Assembly (NCBI GenBank): GCA_022822305.1
Contig: JAJEBY010000011.1
Coordinates: 1-64,000 of the forward strand
Origin: Anaerolineae bacterium
GTDB taxonomy: Bacteria > Chloroflexota > Anaerolineae > Aggregatilineales > Phototrophicaceae
Reading direction: 5' to 3'
DNA length: 64,000 nt
The position numbers were made by a program, and so were the translations under genes. Under the pieces are notes generated by a model. That model was not told the DNA's origin, searched no databases, and saw nothing but the letters and a program-made list of their open reading frames with translations. This document shows positions 36,453 to 45,802 of this stretch, in pieces (position 1 is the stretch's first letter; the number at the start of each line of letters is the position of its first letter).

Positions 36453-37184
36453 CTATGGCAGGCGCTGGCGGATCTGGTGGATGGCAAGGGAGATTTGGCG
36501 GCGGAAGAGGACGAAGGCGACGAAGGCCAGCGCGGCGACCAGATAAATTGCCAGCAAGACGTTTTGATTCTGTGACGCTTCGGCGCCGATCAAGACGAAG
36601 AGCAGCGTAGGCAAGAAGCCGCCGAGGGTGGACACGAGCACGTAAACGGCGAGCCTGATCTGGCTGAAGCCAACGGCGTAGCTGATGAAGTCGTAGACGG
36701 AAAAAAGCAACAGGCGCGCCGCCAGCAGGGACTTCCAGTCGTTGAGGTGGCGCTGATAGAAGCCGTCGACGCGTTGCATGGCCGCGGCGCCGACGAAGCG
36801 TTGCACGATGCGCCGGCCGAAAACGCGCGCGATGATCACGTTGACTGTGCCGCCGATCGTTTCGCCGAGCAGCGAATAAATCGTACCGGGAATGATGCCG
36901 AAGAGGATGCCTGAGGCGAATTGGATGGGGCCGGCGGAAAGCGGCGCGAAGGTGAAGGTCAGCGCCTTGATGCCGATGAATAGGAGCGGGCCCCAGATGC
37001 CGGCCTCGGCGATGGTCGATTGCAGTTCTTCAATGCCGATGAATTGGACCAGCAAGTAGAGCGCGGTCAGCAGCGCCAGAAAGAGGCCGCCGCCCAGGAG
37101 CAAGCTGCGAGTCGAGATGTCGCCGCCGGATTGTGATTGAGTTGAAGGGCCGGGATCGGCATCGGCCGGGTCGGGTTCATTCAT
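36453..37184 (-). CDS. TVP38/TMEM64 (VTT-domain) membrane protein
   Basis: This roughly 243-residue inner-membrane protein of the DedA/VTT superfamily starts at ATG 37184; an upstream ATG 37214 would lie inside prs. The Pro/Ser-rich N-terminal tail is followed by a first helix, then LTFTFAPLSAGPIQFASGILFG and GETIGGTVNVIIARVFGRR, the VTT core. Family members scramble or transport lipids or carriers; the cargo here is not known. It overlaps the prs stop by eight bases and is the last gene of the B12-subunit/meaB/prs transcript. Confidence 0.82.
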   Translation of the reverse strand: MNEPDPADADPGPSTQSQSGGDISTRSLLLGGGLFLALLTALYLLVQFIGIEELQSTIAEAGIWGPLLFIGIKALTFTFAPLSAGPIQFASGILFGIIPGTIYSLLGETIGGTVNVIIARVFGRRIVQRFVGAAAMQRVDGFYQRHLNDWKSLLAARLLLFSVYDFISYAVGFSQIRLAVYVLVSTLGGFLPTLLFVLIGAEASQNQNVLLAIYLVAALAFVAFVLFRRQISLAIHQIRQRLP

Positions 37185-38235
37185 TGAAGAGCGCGCCAAC
37201 GCTTCTGCCTTCATGCGCGCGCAGGATCACCTCGCCCAGGAGCGGCGCGATGGATAGCACGGTCATATTGGGCAGTTTGAGATCGTCGCGGATGGGCAAG
37301 GTATTGGTGAAGATGATTTCGCGCATGTTGAGGCTAGCGAATCGTTCATAGGCTTGATGGGAGAAGAAAGGATGGGTGAAAGCGAAGAGCACATCTTTGG
37401 CGCCATAATCACGCACGACATTGACCGCGTTGACGATGCTGCCGGCGGTATTGACCTCGTCATCGACCAGCAGGACATTCTTGCCTTCCACGCTGCCGAT
37501 GAGCGACAGCGCGCGGGGATTCTCCGCATTGCCGACGCGGCGTTTTTCCACGAAGGCCAGCGGCACGCCCAGGGTTTCCGCCCAGTTGCGGCCTTGTTTG
37601 GCGAAGCCCAGGTCGGTGGCGACGACGACCAGATCGTCCAATTCGCCGGCGTCCAGCTTTTGCCGCACGTAATCGTTCAAGAGGTGAAAGGCGGTCAGCG
37701 CGTCGCCGGGAATATTGAAGAATCCTTGAATTTGTCCGGAATGCAGATCGATGGTCATGTAACGATCGACGCCGGCGGTTTCCATCATGTTGGCGATCAA
37801 GCGGGCAGTGATGGGCACACGCGGCTGGTCTTTTTTGTCGGAGCGGGTATAGCTCATGTAGGGGACGACCAGGTTGATGCGCCAGGCGGAATCGCGCTTG
37901 AGCGCGTCGATCATGATCAGCATTTCCATGAAGTTTTCGTGCACAGGAGAGGCCATGGTCTGCACGAGGTAAACATCTTTGCCGCGCACGCTTTCTTCGA
38001 GCTTGATGAAGATGTTTTCATTGGAGAAGATGGTGCGGGTATAGTCGCCGGGGGTCAGGCTGTATTCGGAGACGCCGCCGATATAGTCGGCGATCTCTTG
38101 GCCTAGCGCGAGCGAGGCGCTGCCGCTGAATATTTTCATCGAGCCGAAGCGCATGGTCGATGACTGCTGCTGTTCTTCTTGATGCAGGTTGTTGACGTGA
38201 ACGGGGTGGTATTTGGCGCCTGGTACTTTTGCCAT
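37177..38235 (-). CDS. prs: Ribose-phosphate pyrophosphokinase (PRPP synthetase)
   Basis: The enzyme makes PRPP from ribose 5-phosphate and ATP for nucleotide, histidine and tryptophan synthesis. The core starts at MKIFSGSASLALGQEIADYIG and includes SYTRSDKKDQPR, DLHSGQIQGFF, and the PRPP loop VLLVDDEVNTAGSI. ATG 38235 is used because AGGAGG lies 15 bases upstream, giving a 32-residue Gln-rich N-terminal extension; ATG 38154 or 38139 would give the usual length but lack a ribosome-binding site. Cotranscription with meaB is likely. Confidence 0.9.
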   Translation of the reverse strand: MAKVPGAKYHPVHVNNLHQEEQQQSSTMRFGSMKIFSGSASLALGQEIADYIGGVSEYSLTPGDYTRTIFSNENIFIKLEESVRGKDVYLVQTMASPVHENFMEMLIMIDALKRDSAWRINLVVPYMSYTRSDKKDQPRVPITARLIANMMETAGVDRYMTIDLHSGQIQGFFNIPGDALTAFHLLNDYVRQKLDAGELDDLVVVATDLGFAKQGRNWAETLGVPLAFVEKRRVGNAENPRALSLIGSVEGKNVLLVDDEVNTAGSIVNAVNVVRDYGAKDVLFAFTHPFFSHQAYERFASLNMREIIFTNTLPIRDDLKLPNMTVLSIAPLLGEVILRAHEGRSVGALFNE

Positions 38236-38274
38236 TGCTTGTGCTTCCAACCTCCTAGGGGACACCGTGTCCTT

Positions 38275-39240
38275 TTAGTGGCGCTTTCGATGAATCTCAA
38301 AGCTATCCAGGAATCGGTCTACCGCTTGTTGTGGTTCGATGCGTTGCTTGGTGGCGCGCTCGATAATACCAGCAAGTTCATCGTCGGTGGTAGAGTCAAT
38401 GACCCGACGGAGGACGGACTCTCGCAGCTTTGCCATGAATTCGGCGCGCAGCTGATTCCGCTGATGCACATTCTGAAGACCATGCGACTGCAGGTGTCGG
38501 ACGTGCGCATCAATCGCCCGCGCGAGTTCTTCGATGCCCGTGCTTTTGAGCGCAGAAGCAGCGATCACAGGCGGCATCCAAAGCGCTTCGTCATCGGCGG
38601 TTTTGGTGGGATGGCCCATTTCCAACATCGTTTTCAGCGCGCTTAGCAAGCGTTCTGCGCCGGGCAGGTCGCCCTTGTTGACTACCAGAATATCGGCGGC
38701 TTCGAGAATGCCGGCTTTGATCGCCTGCACGTCGTCGCCGGCGCCGGGCGCTTGAACGACCAGCGTGGTATGCGCCAGGTTGACAATGTCGACTTCGCTT
38801 TGTCCGGCGCCGACGGTTTCCACGATGACCCGTTCGAAACCGGCCGCCGCCAAGACGCGCGCGATGTCTTGCGTCCGCCAGGCTAATCCGCCCAGCTGGC
38901 CGCGGCTGGCCATGCTGCGAATGAAGACGCCATCGTCGCCCGCCAATTCCCGCATGCGAATGCGGTCGCCCAGGATGGCGCCGCCGCTGAAGGGACTGGT
39001 GGGATCGACGGCAACGATAGCGACTTTGAGATCGCGCTCGCGCAGCAATTTTGTGAGCGCTGTGACCAGGGCGCTTTTGCCGCTGCCCGGCGGTCCGGTG
39101 ACGCCGATGACGATGCTGTCTGAGGCGGCGTGATACAGCTCGGCGAGTTGTGCGGCGACGGAATCGCGCTGGTTTTCGACGCGGCTCAAGAAGCGCGAGA
39201 GCGCTCGGCGGTCGGCATGGAGGGTGTTTCGCAAGCTCAA
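38275..39240 (-). CDS. meaB: MeaB/ArgK-type G3E GTPase, chaperone of acyl-CoA mutase
   Basis: This 321-residue GTPase guards B12 loading and protects the radical-forming acyl-CoA mutase. It shows a Walker [50 protein letters not shown] (switch III region), [11 protein letters not shown] (NKxD), and a C-terminal dimerisation region. It overlaps the B12-binding subunit upstream by four bases, which ties it to that enzyme. Length is normal. Confidence 0.93.
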   Translation of the reverse strand: MSLRNTLHADRRALSRFLSRVENQRDSVAAQLAELYHAASDSIVIGVTGPPGSGKSALVTALTKLLRERDLKVAIVAVDPTSPFSGGAILGDRIRMRELAGDDGVFIRSMASRGQLGGLAWRTQDIARVLAAAGFERVIVETVGAGQSEVDIVNLAHTTLVVQAPGAGDDVQAIKAGILEAADILVVNKGDLPGAERLLSALKTMLEMGHPTKTADDEALWMPPVIAASALKSTGIEELARAIDAHVRHLQSHGLQNVHQRNQLRAEFMAKLRESVLRRVIDSTTDDELAGIIERATKQRIEPQQAVDRFLDSFEIHRKRH

Positions 39241-39653
39241 GGCCGCTCATCTTCCGATGGCGCGGTGAGCCCACGAATGGCGGTCACGATTTCGTCAAGA
39301 CTGGCGCCGGGACCGAAGACGGCGGCGACGCTCGCGCTCAGCAGCTGTCGCTGGTCGCCGTCGGGGACGATGCCGCCCAGCACCAGCGGAATGTCTTGGA
39401 GGCCGAGCTGATCCATGGCTTCGCGCACCGCTGGCGCCAGGGTCATGTGCGAGCCGCTGAGAATGCTCAAGCCGACGAGAGCGACATCTTCCTGGAGCGC
39501 GGATTCGGCGATCATGGCCGGCGTCTGTCGGAGGCCGGTGTAGATGACTTCCATGCCGGCATCACGCAATCCGCGCGCGATGACCTTGGCGCCACGGTCG
39601 TGTCCGTCCAGGCCGGGTTTGGCGATCAGGATGCGAATTGGTTGGGATGACAT
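39237..39653 (-). CDS. B12-binding (small) subunit of acyl-CoA mutase
   Basis: This 138-residue Rossmann-like cobalamin domain shows [22 protein letters not shown] with DxHxxG (Asp16, His18, Gly21), where His18 would ligate cobalt from below. SILSGSH and LGGIVPDGD follow, contacting the nucleotide loop. Stand-alone subunits of this size are found in isobutyryl-CoA and hydroxyisobutyryl-CoA mutases and in split methylmalonyl-CoA mutases. It should pair with the 561-residue subunit at 21716, about 16 kb away. It heads the operon with meaB, prs and the VTT protein. Confidence 0.93.
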   Translation of the reverse strand: MSSQPIRILIAKPGLDGHDRGAKVIARGLRDAGMEVIYTGLRQTPAMIAESALQEDVALVGLSILSGSHMTLAPAVREAMDQLGLQDIPLVLGGIVPDGDQRQLLSASVAAVFGPGASLDEIVTAIRGLTAPSEDERP

Positions 39654-39686
39654 ATGCCTTGAGCAGTCAATTGAACGAATTTCACA

Positions 39687-39714
39687 ATTATACCGAATTC
39701 GCGTCGGCGCCCAA
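39687..39714 (-). promoter_or_regulatory. Probable promoter of the B12-subunit/meaB/prs operon
   Basis: On the minus strand TTGGGC (complement of 39709-39714), 16 bases, then a perfect TATAAT (complement of 39687-39692), about 35 bases before the start codon. The -35 box is weak. Confidence 0.5.
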
Positions 39715-39849
39715 ATCCATTGGCAGGCAATGGCGTCGAAGTACTTTTGCCGTCACGTTGGAAGTGCGTCCTATAAGGCGGGTTGAGGACAGGAGAGTTT
39801 CTGATTGTTGGAAGGGCCTGACGAAGGCGGCATCTTTTGGCGTGATCGT

Positions 39850-40167
39850 GGGGTGACCAAGGTAGGTCGCGCCTACTAGACTTGATCGGAATTGCGAAAA
39901 ATGCGCTTGATTCTTTCCCCCATCCCCCGGCCCCTTCCCCCATAAAGGGGGAAGGGGCGCTAACTGCGCGCGAACACGCTGCTTTTTCTAGAGAAACGCC
40001 ACGCTGAAAGGGCTAGACTGGCGCAATTGGGCGCAGACTGGGCGCATGGCGGCCAATTCCAATCAAGCGTTATATTCTTTTGCGATATCGCGAGCGGCCA
40101 GGGGAGTTGTCCATGGGCTCTTGATAATTGCGGCTTTTTGGGGCGAGCCACCGGCTCGCCCCTACAT
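39850..40167. repeat. Composite repeat copy 3 with flanking REP-like palindromes
   Basis: A degenerate palindrome lies at 39850-39877 and a good one at 40140-40167 (GGGCGAGCCACCGGCTCGCCC). Between them a CCCCATCCCCCGGCCCC...GGGGGAAGGGGCGCTAA hairpin (39916-39963) is followed by GCGCGAACACGCT and the block ending TGGCGGCCAATTCCAATCAAG at 40067. The gap 39654-40243 shows no gene. Confidence 0.75.
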
Positions 40168-40243
40168 TTGATTGCGCGCGATGCGCCAAGCAAAAGCGCC
40201 CATCTTAATTGATGAGCGCTTGACGTCCGCGAAAGCAGGTTTG

Positions 40244-40570
40244 CTAGATGTGCGCGGCGATTTTGCTGACGATTTTGCCTTTGGGTTTGAAGCCGGTGAT
40301 GCGCTCCACCGCTTCGCCGCCTTTGAACAGGATCAAGGTCGGGATGCCCATGATGCCGTAGTTGATCAGGATGTCCTGGTTGGCATCGGCATCGACTTTG
40401 GCGACGCGCAGCTTGCCGTCGTATTCGTCGGCGATTTCGTCGACGATCGGCGCGATCATTTTGCAGGGCCCGCACCATTCCGCCCAGAAATCAACCAGCA
40501 CTGGCGTCGTGCTGTCCAGCACCTCGGTTTGGAATTCGTCTTGATTGACTTCGAAGGTTTTCTTCCCCAT
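40244..40570 (-). CDS. trxA: Thioredoxin
   Basis: This 108-residue cytosolic disulfide reductant has the active site WAEWCGPCKMIAP, the conserved buried Asp in VLVDFWAEW, and the cis-Pro in GIMGIPTLILF. Length and motif spacing are those of classical TrxA. GGAGA lies eight bases before the ATG. It is divergent from hrcA, suggesting a shared stress-related control region, though no operator is evident. Confidence 0.95.
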   Translation of the reverse strand: MGKKTFEVNQDEFQTEVLDSTTPVLVDFWAEWCGPCKMIAPIVDEIADEYDGKLRVAKVDADANQDILINYGIMGIPTLILFKGGEAVERITGFKPKGKIVSKIAAHI

Positions 40571-40648
40571 TGGGATCTCCTCTGATTGATCACAGCTTTT
40601 GGCGAATTGGGTATCGCCCTGTGACTGGCTCGCTGATAACTGCTATTT

Positions 40649-40678
40649 TGACGGGACGCGGCCATGTCATCTTACATG
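40649..40678 (+). promoter_or_regulatory. Weak candidate promoter of hrcA
   Basis: TTGACG (40649-40654), an 18-base spacer and TTACAT (40673-40678) precede the hrcA start by 30 bases. The -35 box is good (5/6); the -10 box is poor. Confidence 0.3.
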
Positions 40679-40707
40679 AGATTTTCGTTTGACGCCGACC
40701 AACGCGC

Positions 40708-41847
40708 ATGCTAGCATTCAATCCACCCGCCCAAGACGAAGTGGTATCCGCGCAGATGAGCGCCGAGCGACAACTGCCTGATTTGTCCAGCCGTCAAGAA
40801 GATATATTGACTTGCATCGTGCAAGCCTATTCCGAGCGTCCGGAGCCGGTGGGATCGCAGCACTTGGTCGACAACTACCAGCTCAATATCAGCTCGGCCA
40901 CAGTGCGCAGCGAAATGTCGCGGCTGGAGGAAATGGGTTATATCGCGGCGCCGCATACTTCGGCGGGTCGGGTGCCGACGGCCGCGGGCTTCCGCTATTT
41001 TGTGCGGCGTCTGCTGCAGACGCGCAGCCTGACCCGCAATGAACGCAGCCACATATCCGAGCGCGTGGGCACATTACAGGCGGGCATGGAACAATGGATG
41101 CGCCGCACGGCGTCCCTGCTGGCGCGGTCGGTACAATCGGCATCGATTGTGACGCCGCCGATATCTCAGACTAACGCCTTCAAACATGTGGAGCTGATAT
41201 CGATACAGGGGCGCCTGGTTTTGATGGTGCTGGTCTTGCAGAGCGGCAGCGTGCATCAGCGGATGCTGACGCTGGCCGAACCGGTCACGCAAGTCAAACT
41301 GGCGGAAGCGGCCAAGCGCGTCAACGAGATGTGCGCCGATTTCAGCGCGCAGCAGATACGCCTCAAGAGCATCAACCTGCAGATGCTGGAGCGCGAGGTG
41401 GCCGAGCTGGCGGCGGAATTGATCGAACAAGCGGACAACAACCGCGTCCGATTCATTTATCGCGATGGATTGAGCCGCATTATTGACAGCTTTGCTGATG
41501 AAGAAGGCGCGCAACAGGCGCTGCGGATCCTGGAGGAGCACACCGTGCTCAACGCGCTGGTGAACGAGCTGCTGGATCAACTGCCGGCCGAGGCAGATGA
41601 TGGCGTCAACGTGCAGGTGGTTATCGCCGGCGATGGTCGTTATGAAGACTTGAATCGCTTGAGCATGGTTTTGAGCCGTTATGGCGATCCCCAGAAGATG
41701 AGCGGAGCGATCGGCGTTTTGGGACCGACGCACATCAATTATGGGCGCGCCATCAGCACGGTTCAGTATGTGTCCAACCTGATGACGAACGCGCTGTCCG
41801 CGCTGTATCAAGACGGCAGGGACGAGAACGCGCAGCCAAGTATATAA
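40708..41847 (+). CDS. hrcA: Heat-inducible transcription repressor HrcA
   Basis: This 379-residue repressor represses chaperone genes by binding CIRCE elements, with GroE tuning its activity. The N-terminal winged helix shows SSRQEDILTCIVQAY, PVGSQHLVDNYQLNISSATVRSEMSRLEEMGYIAAPHTSAGRVPT; a GAF-like region follows and the end has GVLGPTHINYGRAISTVQYVS. All are typical. ATG 40708 or 40756 could be the start; neither has a good ribosome-binding site. I could not find a convincing CIRCE sequence in this window. It heads the grpE-dnaK-dnaJ cluster. Confidence 0.93.
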   Translation: MLAFNPPAQDEVVSAQMSAERQLPDLSSRQEDILTCIVQAYSERPEPVGSQHLVDNYQLNISSATVRSEMSRLEEMGYIAAPHTSAGRVPTAAGFRYFVRRLLQTRSLTRNERSHISERVGTLQAGMEQWMRRTASLLARSVQSASIVTPPISQTNAFKHVELISIQGRLVLMVLVLQSGSVHQRMLTLAEPVTQVKLAEAAKRVNEMCADFSAQQIRLKSINLQMLEREVAELAAELIEQADNNRVRFIYRDGLSRIIDSFADEEGAQQALRILEEHTVLNALVNELLDQLPAEADDGVNVQVVIAGDGRYEDLNRLSMVLSRYGDPQKMSGAIGVLGPTHINYGRAISTVQYVSNLMTNALSALYQDGRDENAQPSI

Positions 41848-41985
41848 ACTTCGTTAGACTTCGTTTCGCCGCCTCTGCAAACGCCACTTTACTTATATAA
41901 TTCTATGAGTTCTGCACTACGCTGTAGAGGTGTTGGCGGTCTGTAGAAAGCGACCGAACGCATAAGTAAGGTGATGGATTTTGCG

Positions 41986-42600
41986 ATGACGGATGTGAAC
42001 AACCCGACAAACGAGCTGGAAAAGGAAGCGATCGAGGAGCCGACTGCGGATGAGCAGCCGGAAGCGCTCGAGGAGACGGCGGACGAAACGGCTGAATCGA
42101 CAGAATCAGCAGACGTTGACAAAAGCGATCTGCCGGAAGGCATCAATCTCATGCAAGCATTCATCGAGGCGCAAAAGGAAGCGCAAGCCAATAAGGACGG
42201 CTGGCAGCGCGCCCGCGCCGAATTCGCCAATTTCAAGCGGCGGACCGAGCGCGAGCGCAGCGAACTCTTCCAGCGGGCATCGCTCGATACGTTGAAGGCG
42301 TTGCTGCCGATCATTGATGATTTTGACCGCGCCTTTGAAAGCATGCCGGAGGACATCAGCGAGCACGCCTGGATCGGCGGCGTCAGCATGATCCAGCGCA
42401 AATTCCTGACGCTTTTGGAGCAATACGAAATTGAAGCGATCGATCCCGCCGGAGAGCCATTTGACCCCAATCTGCATCAAGCAATTGGCGCCGAAGAAAG
42501 CGAGGAGGTCGAGAGCGGGCACGTCACTGAGACGCTGCAGAAGGGATACCGCGCCGGTGACAATGTGCTGCGTTTGGCCTTGGTCAAAGTGGCGAGTTAA
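41986..42600 (+). CDS. grpE: Nucleotide exchange factor GrpE
   Basis: This protein of about 204 residues releases ADP from DnaK. The first 60 residues are acidic and low-complexity (EEPTADEQPEALEE). A coiled-coil helix NKDGWQRARAEFANFKRRTERER follows, and the C-terminal beta domain has IEAIDPAGEPFDPNLHQAIG and GYRAGDNVLRLALVKVAS. ATG 41986 is chosen because AAGGTGAT, complementary to the 16S tail, lies ten bases before it; ATG 41974 is an alternative. TATAAT at 41896-41901 may be its -10 box. Confidence 0.92.
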   Translation: MTDVNNPTNELEKEAIEEPTADEQPEALEETADETAESTESADVDKSDLPEGINLMQAFIEAQKEAQANKDGWQRARAEFANFKRRTERERSELFQRASLDTLKALLPIIDDFDRAFESMPEDISEHAWIGGVSMIQRKFLTLLEQYEIEAIDPAGEPFDPNLHQAIGAEESEEVESGHVTETLQKGYRAGDNVLRLALVKVAS

Positions 42601-42663
42601 GAATATAGCATACACTCAGCGGTGTATTGAGAATGACACCCGAGCGAGCAAGGAGAACAGCTA

Positions 42664-44541
42664 ATGGGAAGAATAATCGGAATCGACCTGGGCACGACCA
42701 ATTCAGTTGTCGCGGTGATGGAAGGCGGTGAGCCGACCGTGATTCCGTCGTCGGAAGGCGGCAATCTGATTCCGTCGGTGGTGGCGATCAATACCAAGAC
42801 CGGCGAGCGGCTGGTCGGGCGCGTGGCGCGCAATCAAGCGGTGGTCAACCCGGAGAATACGATATTTTCGGTGAAGCGCTTCATGGGTCGCAAGTTCAGC
42901 GATGCCGAAGTGCGCGATGCCGCCAAGCTGGTGCCGTACACGGTATCGGCCGCATCCAATGGCGATGTGCGCATCCACATGAATGAGCGCGAATACAGCG
43001 CGCCGGAGATTTCAGCGATGATCTTGCAGAAGATCAAGGCCGATGCCGAAGCGTATCTGGGCGGGACGGTCGACCAAGCGGTGATCACGGTACCGGCTTA
43101 CTTCAACGATGCGCAGCGCAACGCCACCAAAGACGCCGGCAAGATCGCCGGGCTGGAAGTATTGCGCATCATCAACGAGCCGACCGCCTCGAGCTTGTCG
43201 TACGGGCTGGGCGATCGCAACGAGGGCATCATCGCCGTTTATGATCTGGGCGGGGGCACCTTCGATATCTCGATCCTGGAAGTGGCGGACGGCGTCTTCG
43301 AAGTCAAATCGACCAATGGCGATACATATCTGGGCGGCGACAACTTTGATGACCGCGTCATCAATTGGATCGCGGATGAATTCAAGCAGGAGAACGGCAT
43401 TGATCTGCGGAAAGACCGGCAGGCCCTGCAACGGCTGAAAGAAGCGGCGGAGAAAGCCAAGATTGAGTTGTCGTCGACGCTGAGCGCCGAGGTCAATCTG
43501 CCTTTCATCACCGCCGATGCCAGCGGACCGAAACATCTCAATATGAGTTTGACGCGCGCCAAGCTGGAAAGCCTGGTTGATGATTTGGTGAAGAAGTCGA
43601 TCGAACCCTGCCGTCTGGCGCTGAAGGATGCCGGACTATCGGCCAGCGATGTGGATGCGATCCTGCTGGTGGGCGGCATGACGCGCATGCCCGTGATACA
43701 AGACGCGGTCAAGGGCTTCTTCGGCAAGGAGCCGACCAAGGGCGTCAATCCGGATGAGGTGGTGGCGCTAGGCGCAGCGATTCAGGCGGGTGTGCTGGGC
43801 GGCGATGTCAAAGACATTCTGCTGCTGGATGTGACGCCGCTGACGCTGAGCGTCGAGACTTTGGGCGCGGTGGCGACGCCGATGATCGAACGCAATACCA
43901 CCATCCCCAGCAAGAAATCGCAGATTTATTCCACGGCGGCGGACAATCAGACGCAGGTGGAGATTCATATCGTTCAGGGCGAGCGGCCGATGGCGGTTGA
44001 CAACAAATCGCTGGGCAAGTTCATCCTCGATGGCATCCCGCCGGCGCCGCGCGGCATGCCGCAAATCGAGGTGACTTTCGATATTGACGCCAACGGCATC
44101 CTCAATGTCAGCGCCCAGGACAAGGCCAGCGGTCGCGAACAAGCGATTACGATTACGGCGAGCAGCGGCTTGTCGGATGCGGAAGTTGACGAGATGGTGG
44201 CGGAGGCGGAGAAATTCGCCAGCGAGGATGCCGAGCGCAAGGAGCAGGCGGAGGTCAGCAATCAGGCGGAGAGCGCGATTTTCCAGGCGGAGAAATTGAT
44301 CCGCGATCACAAGGAGCAGTTGCCTGAAGATGCGGTCAAGCAGACGGAGGAGTCGATCGAAGCGGTGCGGCAGGCGCAAGCGAGCGAGAATATCTCGGAG
44401 ATCAAAGCGGCGACCGAAGCGTTGATGGCGCAGTTGCAGACGCTGGGCGCGCAGATGCATGAAGCGGCGGCTGCGGAGGCGCAAGCGCAGCCGGAAACCG
44501 ATGACGAGGATGTCATCGATGCGGAGTTCACGGAGACGTAG
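42664..44541 (+). CDS. dnaK: Chaperone DnaK (Hsp70)
   Basis: This 625-residue ATP-dependent chaperone shows [19 protein letters not shown] (phosphate 1), [29 protein letters not shown] (phosphate 2), [13 protein letters not shown], the substrate domain with [16 protein letters not shown], and a Gln/Ala-rich tail ending [12 protein letters not shown], the usual EEVD-like bacterial end. AAGGAGA sits just before the ATG. It follows grpE by 63 bases. Confidence 0.97.
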   Translation: MGRIIGIDLGTTNSVVAVMEGGEPTVIPSSEGGNLIPSVVAINTKTGERLVGRVARNQAVVNPENTIFSVKRFMGRKFSDAEVRDAAKLVPYTVSAASNGDVRIHMNEREYSAPEISAMILQKIKADAEAYLGGTVDQAVITVPAYFNDAQRNATKDAGKIAGLEVLRIINEPTASSLSYGLGDRNEGIIAVYDLGGGTFDISILEVADGVFEVKSTNGDTYLGGDNFDDRVINWIADEFKQENGIDLRKDRQALQRLKEAAEKAKIELSSTLSAEVNLPFITADASGPKHLNMSLTRAKLESLVDDLVKKSIEPCRLALKDAGLSASDVDAILLVGGMTRMPVIQDAVKGFFGKEPTKGVNPDEVVALGAAIQAGVLGGDVKDILLLDVTPLTLSVETLGAVATPMIERNTTIPSKKSQIYSTAADNQTQVEIHIVQGERPMAVDNKSLGKFILDGIPPAPRGMPQIEVTFDIDANGILNVSAQDKASGREQAITITASSGLSDAEVDEMVAEAEKFASEDAERKEQAEVSNQAESAIFQAEKLIRDHKEQLPEDAVKQTEESIEAVRQAQASENISEIKAATEALMAQLQTLGAQMHEAAAAEAQAQPETDDEDVIDAEFTET

Positions 44542-44548
44542 GCCATAG

Positions 44549-44590
44549 CCCGCCCCCCTGGCCCCCTCCCCCATTAAGAGGGAGGGGGAA
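44549..44590. repeat. CCCCCTCCCCC/GAGGGAGGGGG hairpin between dnaK and dnaJ
   Basis: CCCCCTGGCCCCCTCCCCCA is followed by a short loop and GAGGGAGGGGG, another member of the C/G hairpin family, here inside an otherwise compact chaperone operon. It might attenuate or protect the mRNA end; no T-run follows on the + strand. Confidence 0.65.
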
Positions 44591-44647
44591 AAGCTGGTGG
44601 AATTGCGGAAGTGTAGCAAATAGAAATTGAGCATACAGGAATCTTAA

Positions 44648-45793
44648 ATGCCAAGAGACTATTACGAAGTGCTGGGTGTAGCGCGGGGCGCGGACACCGG
44701 CGAGATCAAGAGCGCCTTTCGGCGGTTGGCGCGGCAATATCATCCCGATGTTAGCGAAGAAGCCGGCGCCGAGGACAAGTTCAAGGAGATCAACGAGGCG
44801 TACGAAGTCCTGGCGGACGACGACAAACGCGCGCGTTATGATCGCTTTGGACATGCCGGTGTCAACGGCGGCGCCGGGGGTTATGGTCCGGGCATGGGCG
44901 GCATCGGCTTTGACGACATATTTGACATGTTCAACAGCGCGTTTGGCGGCGCGGCGGGAACCCGTCAGCGACGCGGACCCAGCCCGGGACGCGATCGGCG
45001 CGTCGATGTGACTGTGGATTTCGTGGAAGCGGTATTCGGCGTCGAGAAGGAAGTCGAGTTTCTGCGCCTGGAGAATTGCGATGATTGCGCGGGCAGCGGC
45101 GCGGCGGAAGGCTCCCGTCCGACGACCTGCCCTCACTGCAATGGCAGCGGGCAGGAGCGGACAGTACGACAGACTTTTCTGGGCTCGATGGTGCAGGCGC
45201 ATACCTGCGCCCATTGCGGCGGCAAGGGCACGACTGTTAAGAATCCCTGCCGCAATTGCGATGGCTCCGGACGCCGGCGCAAGAAGACCGTCTTGAATGT
45301 CAAGATTCCAGCCGGTGTCAGCGAAGGCATTCAGATTCAAGTACGCGGGGATGGCGACGCCGGCGAATACGGCGCGCCGCCGGGCAATCTCTTCGTGGTG
45401 GTGCATGTCAAGGATCACGACTATTTCAAACGCAAGGAAAACGACATCATCCTCGATATCAGCGTCAATATCGCGCAGGCAACGCTGGGCGACCGCATCA
45501 CGGTCGATAGCGTCGATGGCCCGGTCGAGCTCAGTGTTCCGCCGGGAACCCAAACCGGCAAAGTCTTCCGGCTGCGCGGCAAGGGCATCCCTCGCTTGCG
45601 CAGCGATGGCAGCAATTCCGGGCGTGGCGATCAGTTGGTCTATGTGCAGGTCGAGACGCCGACGCGACTGACCGAACAGCAGCGTGAGCTGTTTGAGCAA
45701 CTGGCGCATACCTTCGAGCGCGAGGTGAAGACACAGGCGGGCGGACGCGGTTTCTTCGACAAGGTGATGGACTTTCTCGCCGGCGATGATTAA
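44648..45793 (+). CDS. dnaJ: Chaperone DnaJ (type I Hsp40)
   Basis: This 381-residue co-chaperone stimulates DnaK ATPase. The J domain (1-70) contains YHPDVS with the HPD motif. A Gly-rich linker follows (NGGAGGYGPGMGG). The zinc centre has four CxxCxGxG units (CDDCAGSG, CPHCNGSG, CAHCGGKG, CRNCDGSG), and two C-terminal substrate-binding domains end in KTQAGGRGFFDKVMDFL. All features are of type I DnaJ. Confidence 0.96.
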   Translation: MPRDYYEVLGVARGADTGEIKSAFRRLARQYHPDVSEEAGAEDKFKEINEAYEVLADDDKRARYDRFGHAGVNGGAGGYGPGMGGIGFDDIFDMFNSAFGGAAGTRQRRGPSPGRDRRVDVTVDFVEAVFGVEKEVEFLRLENCDDCAGSGAAEGSRPTTCPHCNGSGQERTVRQTFLGSMVQAHTCAHCGGKGTTVKNPCRNCDGSGRRRKKTVLNVKIPAGVSEGIQIQVRGDGDAGEYGAPPGNLFVVVHVKDHDYFKRKENDIILDISVNIAQATLGDRITVDSVDGPVELSVPPGTQTGKVFRLRGKGIPRLRSDGSNSGRGDQLVYVQVETPTRLTEQQRELFEQLAHTFEREVKTQAGGRGFFDKVMDFLAGDD

Positions 45794-45802
45794 ATCTCCG
45801 CG

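Noticed and set aside
41893..41901. TATATAAT as a full grpE promoter
   Set aside because: A perfect -10 box is present but no -35 box or extended TG could be found, so it is mentioned only in the grpE entry.
41905..41940. Degenerate CIRCE-like sequence (TCTGCACTA...GGTGTTGG) before grpE
   Set aside because: Only about six of nine positions of one arm match and the arms are not complementary.
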